The notes under the pieces: generated by a model
The model's database searches: none
Told to the model about the DNA's origin: nothing
What the model saw: only the letters and a program-made list of their open reading frames with translations
Shown: positions 1 to 5,408 of the stretch, piece by piece
Position numbering within the stretch: position 1 is the first letter of the stretch
How the letters are laid out: the number at the start of each line of letters is the position of its first letter
NCBI GenBank assembly: GCA_029240015.1
Contig: JARBTU010000140.1
Coordinates: 1 to 5,408, forward strand
DNA: 5,408 bases
Direction of reading: 5' to 3'
Source: Oscillospiraceae bacterium
Lineage (GTDB): Bacteria; Bacillota; Clostridia; Oscillospirales; Ruminococcaceae
Program-made: the position numbers and the translations under genes

Positions 1-1439
1 GTTTCATAATCATCGAAATTCTTTATCTCATTTTTACTTATGATATCTTCGTAGCTCGCAATTTCTTTGAAAACGTCAAATTCATTGTTAAGCTCCATTC
101 CGCTTGTATGAAGCTTTCTTAAAATCTCAGTTGTAAGCTTCATATTATTTTCAAGTTTAGCGGTTGACGGCGTCAGCGTTTCTGCATTCTTGATATATTC
201 AGTAAGCTTTATACCCGTTTGTTCATTGAAATAAACACAGTTTACATTGATTCCCAAAAGGCTTCCGATCTTGGAATTGAAATATTCATTTTTACGGCTT
301 ATCATATCTTCCGTTCCCTTGCCGGGAATGCGCAAAATATAATCCTGATCATTTATTTTTGCCTTATAGTTGTTATTCGTCATTCCTCCAGCAGAATCAA
401 TGCTTTTTATATCATCTTCGTTAATTTGTAAGATTTCTAGCAAATCCTGTTTTATCGTGTTTATCTTAAGCTCCTGTTCTTTTCTTTTTATTCTTGGATA
501 TTTCGAACTGAGGATATTATCATACTGAGCCTTGTTATCAATTTCTCCCCATGCGAGGTCATCTACAAGTAAGCTATTGATTTTATAAATTCTTCCTATG
601 TTCTCAATCACATATTCGTAATATATTTTTTTGTTATTGTTTTTTGAGAAAGATTCTGTCATCTTTCGGAACAATTCCTGTGATATTTTAGATATTCCAA
701 TAACCTCTCCATTAATTTGGTTTAACTGATGAATATCTTTGGATATTCTGTAGATATCCCCGTTTTCATCAAGCTCAACAAAAGCCTCGTCCCCCGAGCT
801 TCTCGGGCTGGCAAGCAAAAGACAATCTTTCTTAGAGGACTGGAGCAAAGATTTAATAGCGTTCTCTTCAAATAAAAGGTCACTTTCTATTAACAGGAAG
901 TCATCTTTAATGGTTTCCTTCGCAAGCGACAAAGAATACATCGTTCCTGTCGACTGATATTGTTTATTGTATATAAAGGTAACATTTCTCGAACTCAAAT
1001 GCTGTTCATACATTTCGCCTTTAAAGCCTATTACCATATATATTTCGCTGATTCCATGAGCAGATAGAACATCCAGGGTTCTGTCTATCAACTTTTCATC
1101 CCCAACATTCAAAAGGCCTACAGGAATATCAAATTCCTTTGCCTGGCCCGCAGCTAGAATAACAGCTGTTTTTATGGGCTTAGAATCATTTTTATTTAGG
1201 GGTAATCTTAGTTTTTTTTGCTTGTTGATTTCATCTTCTAAATATTGGGATCCTTTATCTGTAATTTCATAACAAATTTTTTTATCTGATTTTACGACCG
1301 ATATGTACTCATCTTGGCCGAGCCTTTTGAGTGTTGTGTTGACCGTTCCCAAAGAAATCAGAGAGATCTGTGCAATCTCCCGTTGAGTAAGATTTTTTTG
1401 CTCGTTTATAACCTCGAGGATTTTCAAATTCTTTTCCAT
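1..1439 (-). CDS. Winged-helix / LicC-like nucleotidyltransferase / LicA-like choline kinase fusion (3' end cut off by the window edge)
   Basis: Translating the minus strand from the ATG at 1439 gives 479 codons with no stop before the left edge, so the C-terminus is missing. Residues 1-72 look like a winged-helix DNA-binding domain, with a helix-turn-helix around TQREIAQISLISLGTVN (18-34) and a wing ending in YEITDKG. Residues 91-310 resemble a LicC-type sugar/choline-phosphate nucleotidyltransferase: AVILAAG at 92-98, a YQSTGTMYSL stretch at 161-170, a likely metal-binding ESD at 185-187, and a terminal EID at 299-301. From about 340 it matches the start of LicA-like choline kinases: GGMTNNNY (351-358), YILRIPG (367-373) and RKLH (441-444). 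The kinase catalytic loop would lie outside the window. By family knowledge LicA phosphorylates choline and LicC makes CDP-choline to decorate surface glycans; the true substrate here (choline, ethanolamine, aminoethylphosphonate or other) is not known. An AGAGGCGG ribosome site lies 7 nt before the chosen ATG. An in-frame ATG at 1460 would add seven residues but has only a weak site. The gene has its own promoter. Confidence 0.5.
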   Translation of the reverse strand, partial: MEKNLKILEVINEQKNLTQREIAQISLISLGTVNTTLKRLGQDEYISVVKSDKKICYEITDKGSQYLEDEINKQKKLRLPLNKNDSKPIKTAVILAAGQAKEFDIPVGLLNVGDEKLIDRTLDVLSAHGISEIYMVIGFKGEMYEQHLSSRNVTFIYNKQYQSTGTMYSLSLAKETIKDDFLLIESDLLFEENAIKSLLQSSKKDCLLLASPRSSGDEAFVELDENGDIYRISKDIHQLNQINGEVIGISKISQELFRKMTESFSKNNNKKIYYEYVIENIGRIYKINSLLVDDLAWGEIDNKAQYDNILSSKYPRIKRKEQELKINTIKQDLLEILQINEDDIKSIDSAGGMTNNNYKAKINDQDYILRIPGKGTEDMISRKNEYFNSKIGSLLGINVNCVYFNEQTGIKLTEYIKNAETLTPSTAKLENNMKLTTEILRKLHTSGMELNNEFDVFKEIASYEDIISKNEIKNFDDYE

Positions 1440-1446
1440 AACGCTT

Positions 1447-1454
1447 CCGCCTCT
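1447..1454 (-). promoter_or_regulatory. Ribosome binding site that decides the start of the fusion gene
   Basis: AGAGGCGG on the minus strand ends 7 nt before the ATG at 1439. It lies inside the short extension that would be translated from the alternative in-frame ATG at 1460, which has only an AAAG upstream. This favours the 1439 start. Confidence 0.5.
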
Positions 1455-1472
1455 GTTCATCTTTTATATCGT

Positions 1473-1486
1473 AATTTGTTCAATTT
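1473..1486. promoter_or_regulatory. Imperfect dyad in the leader of the fusion gene, possible operator
   Basis: AATTTGTTCAATTT matches its own reverse complement at 10 of 14 positions (TTG..CAA core flanked by A/T). It begins roughly 10 nt downstream of the expected transcription start, a usual place for a repressor site. The adjacent gene encodes a winged-helix domain, so self-regulation is possible. AT-rich leaders often contain such symmetry by chance, so this is only a candidate. Confidence 0.25.
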
Positions 1487-1501
1487 TTAAACACATTTTA
1501 T

Positions 1502-1530
1502 AGGATACTCTAATAATTTCCTTTTGTCAA
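1502..1530 (-). promoter_or_regulatory. Sigma-A type promoter for the fusion gene
   Basis: Reading the minus strand, a perfect -35 TTGACA (1525-1530) is followed after exactly 17 nt by the -10 TATCCT (1502-1507), which matches consensus at 4 of 6 positions and sits in an AT-rich stretch. Transcription would begin near 1495, leaving a leader of about 55 nt before the ATG at 1439. It lies only 9 nt past the hairpin that ends the upstream operon, so the fusion gene is an independent transcription unit. Confidence 0.75.
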
Positions 1531-1539
1531 GCATTTAAG

Positions 1540-1574
1540 TATAAAAAAGCACCCTGTAAGGGTGCTTTTTTATA
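1540..1574. terminator. Rho-independent terminator, T-tailed on both strands
   Basis: A perfect inverted repeat has arms at 1540-1554 and 1560-1574 and a 5-nt loop. The GC core is GCACCC/GGGTGC, flanked by A6 on one side and T6 on the other. On the minus strand it lies 29 nt after the hydE stop and ends the four-gene operon. Its symmetry means it could also stop plus-strand transcription, for example antisense readthrough from the left, although no plus-strand gene is seen. Confidence 0.93.
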
Positions 1575-1603
1575 CAAGTTAAAGATAATATGCTTAATAT
1601 GTA

Positions 1604-2644
1604 TTAAATCTCTTTAAAATCGCCTCTGTTTTCTATGATTTCATAGCCAACTGAGCTTACTCTGTTCCTTAGGCAAACATTACATTCCGCGGCTTCTTCT
1701 CCTGTACAAATCTTGTTGTCATACAAGGCATATTTTTTCCGCACTTTCACAGGAGATAAGTTTGGCATCAGCACGTTTGCCCCTGCAAGGATTCCCTGCT
1801 CTCTTCCTCGCCTGTCGAGCGTCCCCAATGCAGTCGTCGCAGGAATTAGTGCATTCGGTATCATCAACCTGATGACGGCTACCAAGAACAACGTCAACTC
1901 CACACTGCCGTTCGGCTCGTTTGCAAAGCAGGTATCATGGTGTGCGATAAACGGACCGATTCCAATCATTTGAGGGGAAAGCTCTTTGATGAACAGCAAG
2001 TCTTCCGCAATGTTTTGGACAGTTTGAAAAGGCGACCCGACCATAAACCCACAGCCGACCTGATAACCTATTTCTTTTAAATTCATCAGGCATCTTTTTC
2101 GATTTTGAAGAGATAAATTTTCAGGATGCAATTTCTTATAATGTTCTTCATTGGCGGTTTCATGTCGTAACAGGTAACGGTTTGCACCGGCATCAAAAAA
2201 CTTCTGATAGCTTTTACGACTTTTCTCACCCATAGACAGTGTAATGGCACAGTCAGGGTATTCTTGCCTGATACTACTCACAATATCAACAATTTTTTCA
2301 TCGGTATAATACCCGTCTTCTCCACCTTGCAGCACAAAGGTCCTGAATCCGAGTTTATGTCCCTGTTCACAGCAGGAAAGGATCTCTTCCTTACTTAATC
2401 TGTAACGGTCGGCATTTTGATTGCTTTTTCTGATGCCGCAATAATAGCAGTCATTCCTGCAGTAATTCGTAAATTCAATGAGTCCTCTTAAATAGATTTT
2501 ATTGCCGAAGATTTTTTGGCTGACTCCTCGCGCAAGCTTAAACAAATATTCTTCATCGTCTTTGCTTCTGTTTTGAATCAGCTCAATGAATTCCTGCTTT
2601 TCCAAGCTCTTTGTCTCATATAATTTATCAATTAAATGTTTCAT
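1604..2644 (-). CDS. hydE: [FeFe]-hydrogenase H-cluster radical SAM maturase HydE
   Basis: This is a radical SAM enzyme of 346 residues, close to the usual length of HydE (about 350). The family acts on the HydG-made organometallic iron-cysteine precursor during assembly of the diiron subcluster of [FeFe]-hydrogenase. Numbering from the ATG, the cluster-binding CX3CX2C motif is C62, C66, C69 within TNYCRNDCYYCGIR, the HydE signature that separates it from BioB. LQGGED (105-110) is the SAM-binding GGE-type motif, and RHETAN (160-165) and GFMVGSPFQT (199-208) are typical of the barrel. A second C-x7-C-x2-C set (C313, C321, C324) matches the spacing of the dispensable auxiliary cluster of Thermotoga HydE. 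The frame also contains a TTG at 2647, but GAGGTG lies only 2 nt from that codon and 5 nt from the ATG at 2644, so the ATG is preferred. It is last in the operon, 25 nt after tcdA. No hydG, hydF or hydrogenase gene is present in the window, so it may serve a hydrogenase encoded elsewhere. Confidence 0.93.
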   Translation of the reverse strand: MKHLIDKLYETKSLEKQEFIELIQNRSKDDEEYLFKLARGVSQKIFGNKIYLRGLIEFTNYCRNDCYYCGIRKSNQNADRYRLSKEEILSCCEQGHKLGFRTFVLQGGEDGYYTDEKIVDIVSSIRQEYPDCAITLSMGEKSRKSYQKFFDAGANRYLLRHETANEEHYKKLHPENLSLQNRKRCLMNLKEIGYQVGCGFMVGSPFQTVQNIAEDLLFIKELSPQMIGIGPFIAHHDTCFANEPNGSVELTLFLVAVIRLMIPNALIPATTALGTLDRRGREQGILAGANVLMPNLSPVKVRKKYALYDNKICTGEEAAECNVCLRNRVSSVGYEIIENRGDFKEI

Positions 2645-2649
2645 CAAAA

Positions 2650-2655
2650 CACCTC
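2650..2655 (-). promoter_or_regulatory. hydE ribosome binding site deciding the start codon
   Basis: GAGGTG on the minus strand is 5 nt from the ATG at 2644 and only 2 nt from the preceding in-frame TTG at 2647. The spacing supports ATG initiation and a 346-residue product. Confidence 0.65.
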
Positions 2656-2669
2656 ATATTTTCAATTTG

Positions 2670-3431
2670 TCATTCATTTGTGCCTGTAAGGTCTTTGATG
2701 ACCTCTCCCGCAAGAATTAGCCCCGCTACAGATGGAACAAAGGCAATACTACCCGGGACTTGCCTGCGTACCGTGCATTTTCGTTGGGTCCCCGGCGGAC
2801 AAATACAATGGTTCTTACAGCTGTTGTCATCGTCCTCTATCGGTTTTCTCGAAATCTCTTTAGAATAAACCACCTTAAGCTTTTTAATTCTTCTTTTTTT
2901 CAGTTCATTCCGCATGACTCTTGCAAGAGGGCAAACGGAAGTCTTATAGATATCCGTAACTTCAAATTGCGTAGGGTCTAATTTATTCCCCGCTCCCATG
3001 CAACTGATAATAGGCACATCCAGCTTTTTAGCACGTTCAATTAATGCCAGCTTGGAGGACACTGTGTCTATAGCGTCCACAATATAACTATATTCGGTTA
3101 AATCAAACTCATCCGCGTTATCGGCGGTGTAAAAACATTGGTGCGCTGTTATTTTGGCGTCTGGATTGATTTCCAGTATTCTCTCTTTCATAACCTCGAC
3201 TTTGTGTTTTCCGACTGTTTTTCGTGTCGCAATCAGTTGACGGTTGATATTGGTTAAACAGACTTTATCATCATCGAACAAAACAAAATGTCCTATCCCG
3301 CTTCTTGCCAAAGCTTCAACCGTATAGGAACCCACGCCGCCAATTCCGAAAACAGCTACCGTGGCGTCTTCTAAAATTGTCATCGCCTCTTTGCCCAATA
3401 ACAACTGTGTTCTTGAAAATTGATTCAGCAT
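2670..3431 (-). CDS. tcdA: tRNA threonylcarbamoyladenosine dehydratase, TcdA/CsdL (ThiF/MoeB/HesA E1-like family)
   Basis: This 253-residue protein is of the ubiquitin-E1-like superfamily. TcdA uses ATP to cyclise t6A at position 37 of ANN-decoding tRNAs to ct6A in the cytoplasm. Visible features are RTQLLLG (7-13), the Rossmann ATP loop GIGGVGS (29-35), the acidic DDD (53-55), NINRQ (61-65) with the E1-family arginine, DAIDTVSSK (119-127), MGAGNKLDP (145-153), which is close to the usual TcdA MGAGxKLDP, and PLARVMRNELKKR (168-180), then PGSIAFVPSVAGL near the C-terminus. A cysteine-rich insert (C205, C209, C211, C219) precedes that last motif; the E. coli protein lacks it as far as I recall. 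There is no C-terminal rhodanese domain, which argues against the MoeZ-type fusion. The start ATG overlaps the end of ttcA by 7 nt (ATGCTGA), which suggests translational coupling, and an AAGGGAAG site lies 6 nt upstream. A cysteine desulfurase in the same operon recalls the E. coli csdA-csdE-tcdA locus. Confidence 0.9.
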   Translation of the reverse strand: MLNQFSRTQLLLGKEAMTILEDATVAVFGIGGVGSYTVEALARSGIGHFVLFDDDKVCLTNINRQLIATRKTVGKHKVEVMKERILEINPDAKITAHQCFYTADNADEFDLTEYSYIVDAIDTVSSKLALIERAKKLDVPIISCMGAGNKLDPTQFEVTDIYKTSVCPLARVMRNELKKRRIKKLKVVYSKEISRKPIEDDDNSCKNHCICPPGTQRKCTVRRQVPGSIAFVPSVAGLILAGEVIKDLTGTNE

Positions 3432-4273
3432 TCTTTTCTTCCCTTTACATCATAATCATCTAAAAAATTATAGGTCACGGTCTCATTGTGATATCCAATG
3501 ATCGTATCTAAATTTACGTTGTGAACGCTTCTGAAAATATTCATCTCAATGTTCGGATTGGTCTGTCTGAACTTTTTAATCAAACCCTTCATCTCTTGAC
3601 GTTTAGACCCGCCACCACCGTTGTCACACATGGTACAGTTCTCCGTAAACCTGCACGCACACTGAATAAACTGCAAATCATTATATTGCTTCCACGCAAT
3701 AACGTCCTCTTCCTTAACCATATACAAAGGACGGATCAGCTCCATTCCCTGATGGTTGGTACTGTGGAGCTTCGGCATCATAGTTTGAATCTGTGCGCCA
3801 TATAGCATGCCCATTAAAATCGTTTCGATCACGTCGTCGAAATGATGTCCCAAAGCAATTTTATTACAGCCCAGCGCCTGTGCATTTTTATACAAATAGC
3901 CTCTTCTCATCCTTGCACATAAATAACAAGGCGTTTCGTCAACAGTCGCAACAATATCAAATATCTGTGTCTCAAACATCGTGATAGGAATGTTTAATAT
4001 CTTCGCGTTGTTAATAATCGTTTGTTTGTTAATTTCATTATATCCCGGATTCATCACCAGAAATTCCAAATCGAAATGTACTTTACTGTGCCGCTTCAGT
4101 TCCTGCATGCACTTCGCCAACAGCATGGAGTCTTTTCCGCCCGAGATACAGACGGCAATTTTGTCCCCTTCGTTCACTAACTGATAGTCTTTTATTCCTC
4201 CGATAAATCGGTTCCAAATAGGCTTGCGGAACTTTTTAATTAAACTTCTTTCTATTTCCTGATATCTTTCCAT
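3425..4273 (-). CDS. ttcA: TtcA-like PP-loop tRNA 2-thiocytidine synthetase
   Basis: This 282-residue protein is of the ATP-pyrophosphatase (PP-loop) family. TtcA adenylates C32 of certain tRNAs and replaces O2 with sulfur, using a [4Fe-4S] cluster and persulfide from a cysteine desulfurase. The PP-loop SGGKDS is at 44-49. CYLCARMRRGYLY (116-128) carries the conserved CxxC and the RRG motif of TtcA. GHHFDDVIET is at 142-151. A third cysteine region at 205-216 (C205, C207, C213, C216) is followed by a glycine run (219-222) and KRQEMK. In E. coli TtcA the cluster ligands are the CxxC pair plus one later cysteine; C216 is the best equivalent, and C205/C207 look like additions. The gene starts 12 nt after the desulfurase and overlaps tcdA by 7 nt. 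The ATG has a TAAAGGGAAG site 5 nt upstream that includes the desulfurase stop codon. The TtcA family is clear from the motifs. The exact tRNA base could differ, as related PP-loop groups (TtuA, CTU1/NcsA) thiolate U54 or U34. Confidence 0.85.
   Translation of the reverse strand: MERYQEIERSLIKKFRKPIWNRFIGGIKDYQLVNEGDKIAVCISGGKDSMLLAKCMQELKRHSKVHFDLEFLVMNPGYNEINKQTIINNAKILNIPITMFETQIFDIVATVDETPCYLCARMRRGYLYKNAQALGCNKIALGHHFDDVIETILMGMLYGAQIQTMMPKLHSTNHQGMELIRPLYMVKEEDVIAWKQYNDLQFIQCACRFTENCTMCDNGGGGSKRQEMKGLIKKFRQTNPNIEMNIFRSVHNVNLDTIIGYHNETVTYNFLDDYDVKGRKEC
3438..3447 (-). promoter_or_regulatory. tcdA ribosome binding site inside the end of ttcA
   Basis: TAAAGGGAAG, the same 10-mer that precedes ttcA, lies here within the last ttcA codons (reading V-K-G-R) and 6 nt before the tcdA ATG. 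It supports the 3431 start and coupling through the ATGCTGA overlap. Confidence 0.55.
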
Positions 4274-4278
4274 TCTTA

Positions 4279-4288
4279 CTTCCCTTTA
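4279..4288 (-). promoter_or_regulatory. ttcA ribosome binding site fused to the upstream stop codon
   Basis: TAAAGGGAAG contains the TAA stop of the cysteine desulfurase (4286-4288) and a purine-rich site 5 nt from the ttcA ATG. The identical 10-mer lies at 3438-3447, 6 nt before the tcdA ATG. Terminating ribosomes could re-initiate here. Confidence 0.55.
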
Positions 4289-5407
4289 TCCCACTAATTG
4301 ATGATAGCATCGATCGAAAGCCGATAAAAACATCTGAATTTCCTCCTGAGTTGTCAAATGACTTAAAGAAATCCGCCATGAAGATAACGCATTCTTTTTA
4401 TCCTTTGTCACCGCATATACCGGTCTCGATGGTGTATGCGGCACCGAACAGGCGGATTTGGTGGAAATACAGACTCCTTCTTGCTCCAGCGCTTGCTGAA
4501 AATCCAATGCCTTAATCCCTTTTACGCTGAGGTTTAACAGATAAGAAATCGCTTTTTCCGTGCTGTTTATCCTCACATTTTTATATTGCAGAAGGTTGGA
4601 CTTGATGGTTTCGCTTAAACCGCTTACATATTCGTACCTTTGGTTCATTTGTTCACAGGAGAGTTCAAGCGCTTTTTCTATGGATACAGCAAGCCCCAAT
4701 GCAGGAGTCCCACTTCGGTAAATTGTCGTGCTCTTCCCTCCGTGAATCAGCGGCTCTATGACAATATGCTCCTTCTTGAGCAATACTCCGCAACCATTCA
4801 ATCCATAAAACTTATGCGGTGCAAAAGACAGTAAGTCAATATTTCCAAATGACACCGGTATTTTCCCCACAGCCTGCGTTGCATCCACATGAAAAAAGCA
4901 GTTGGGATATTCTTTTAACAGTGCAGCAATTTCTTCTATGGGCTGCTTCGTCCCAAGTTCGCTGTCTACATAACAGACCGAAACCAAGACCGTATCTTTC
5001 CTTAGCAACTCTTTCAGATGATTAATGTCGACCAACCCTTCGGAGGTAATGTCGACCAAGTCAATCTCGTACCCTTGATTTTGAAGATAAGTCAGGCATC
5101 CGCTTACCGAAGAATGCTCAAGGCAGGTGGAGATTATATGTTTCCCGTTATATTTATAAGAACTTGCAATCCCTTTGATAGCCATATTATTGGACTCGCT
5201 CGCTCCCGATGTATAAATCACTTCATTTTTTACTGCGCCAAAATATCCTGCAATTTTGCTTGTGGCTTCGTCCATTCTTTCCTTTGCTGTTCTCCCCATT
5301 TCGTGAAAAGCATTGGGGTTTGCAATATAGTTCATGTTCGCATTACAAAAACTTTTAAGTACTTGCTCATCCGCCGGCGTGTTGGCGGCATAATCTAAAT
5401 ATATCAT
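4286..5407 (-). CDS. Cysteine desulfurase (NifS/IscS-like, class V aminotransferase fold)
   Basis: This is a PLP enzyme of 373 residues that converts cysteine to alanine and an enzyme-bound persulfide for Fe-S clusters and tRNA thiolation. The N-terminus IYLDYAANTP (2-11) is the family hallmark. TSGASESNN (66-74) is the PLP-phosphate loop, H98 in LEHSS stacks on the cofactor, HVDATQA (173-179) supplies the PLP-nitrogen aspartate D175, and SFAPHKFYG (194-202) carries the Schiff-base lysine K199. RSGTPA (231-236) is the usual substrate-loop motif. The catalytic cysteine is C320 in STKSACS (315-321), in the position and context of the IscS active-site loop. The length is a little shorter than IscS (about 400), and there is no CSGHHVYG-like C-terminal IscU-docking extension, as in many clostridial paralogues. 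It is the first gene visible in the operon. Its ATG is one base from the window edge, so its ribosome site and the operon promoter are not seen. It probably feeds TtcA and perhaps Fe-S assembly on TtcA and HydE; SufS or a true IscS may be encoded elsewhere. Confidence 0.92.
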   Translation of the reverse strand: MIYLDYAANTPADEQVLKSFCNANMNYIANPNAFHEMGRTAKERMDEATSKIAGYFGAVKNEVIYTSGASESNNMAIKGIASSYKYNGKHIISTCLEHSSVSGCLTYLQNQGYEIDLVDITSEGLVDINHLKELLRKDTVLVSVCYVDSELGTKQPIEEIAALLKEYPNCFFHVDATQAVGKIPVSFGNIDLLSFAPHKFYGLNGCGVLLKKEHIVIEPLIHGGKSTTIYRSGTPALGLAVSIEKALELSCEQMNQRYEYVSGLSETIKSNLLQYKNVRINSTEKAISYLLNLSVKGIKALDFQQALEQEGVCISTKSACSVPHTPSRPVYAVTKDKKNALSSWRISLSHLTTQEEIQMFLSAFDRCYHQLVG

Positions 5408-5408
5408 T

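Noticed and set aside
219..431. Plus-strand open frame of 70 codons
   Set aside because: It is antisense to the LicA-like kinase part of the fusion gene, whose minus-strand frame contains clear family motifs. Its hydrophobic look comes from reading AT-rich codons on the wrong strand.
1..1439. Left third of the window as gene-free or degraded sequence
   Set aside because: The minus-strand frame stays open for 479 codons with recognisable domains throughout. It lacks a stop only because it continues past the edge.
1713..1973. Plus-strand open frame antisense to hydE
   Set aside because: It is a shadow of the well-supported hydE frame, with no ribosome site or recognisable domain.
1604..2644. 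Biotin synthase (BioB) or PylB as alternatives for the radical SAM protein
   Set aside because: The CRNDCYYCGIR context, the RHETAN motif and the C-terminal C-x7-C-x2-C set match HydE, and no biotin or pyrrolysine genes are nearby.
2645..2647. TTG as the hydE start codon
   Set aside because: GAGGTG is only 2 nt from it, whereas the adjacent ATG has 5-nt spacing. The difference is a single residue.
5018..5398. Plus-strand open frame of 126 codons, the longest on that strand
   Set aside because: It lies wholly antisense to the N-terminal half of the cysteine desulfurase, whose PLP motifs are intact. The translation is cysteine- and histidine-rich without recognisable domains.
1..5408. CRISPR arrays, tRNA/rRNA genes, insertion sequences or attachment sites
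   Set aside because: Genes fill almost all of the window, and the only gap over 100 nt is explained by a terminator and promoter. No regularly spaced repeats, cloverleaf or transposase motifs were seen.

Overview
The window looks like chromosome from a low-GC, anaerobic, Clostridia-like Firmicute. The evidence is the AT-rich codon use, AGGTG- and AAGGGAAG-type ribosome binding sites, a consensus housekeeping promoter, a HydE homologue (which implies an [FeFe]-hydrogenase) and a choline-kinase/cytidylyltransferase fusion. This placement is inferred from gene content; the sequence alone does not fix a species. All five genes are on the minus strand.

From right to left (direction of transcription), positions 5407 to 1604 hold a compact four-gene operon: a group-II NifS/IscS-like cysteine desulfurase, a TtcA-type PP-loop tRNA thiolase, a TcdA (CsdL)-type ThiF/E1-like tRNA t6A dehydratase, and the [FeFe]-hydrogenase maturase HydE. 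Junctions are 12 nt, a 7-nt overlap, and 22-25 nt. The operon promoter is outside the window, because the first start codon lies one base from the right edge. The first three genes make sense together: the desulfurase can supply persulfide sulfur to TtcA (s2C32 of tRNA), and a desulfurase paired with TcdA recalls the E. coli csdA-csdE-tcdA locus, so the group looks like a tRNA anticodon-loop modification set. HydE is the odd member. It shares a need for Fe-S clusters but acts in H-cluster assembly.

The 164-nt gap between hydE and the next gene holds a perfect 15-bp terminator hairpin with T-runs on both strands. It is followed on the minus strand by a TTGACA-17-TATCCT promoter and an imperfect dyad in the 5' leader.

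From 1439 to the left edge runs a long open frame with no stop in the window, so it is a truncated gene. Its product reads as three domains: an N-terminal winged-helix DNA-binding domain, a LicC-like nucleotidyltransferase whose usual nucleotide-binding signature is altered, and the N-terminal lobe of a LicA-like choline/ethanolamine kinase. This regulator-enzyme-enzyme fusion is the most interesting item here. No RNA genes, insertion sequences, CRISPR arrays or plus-strand genes are supported.
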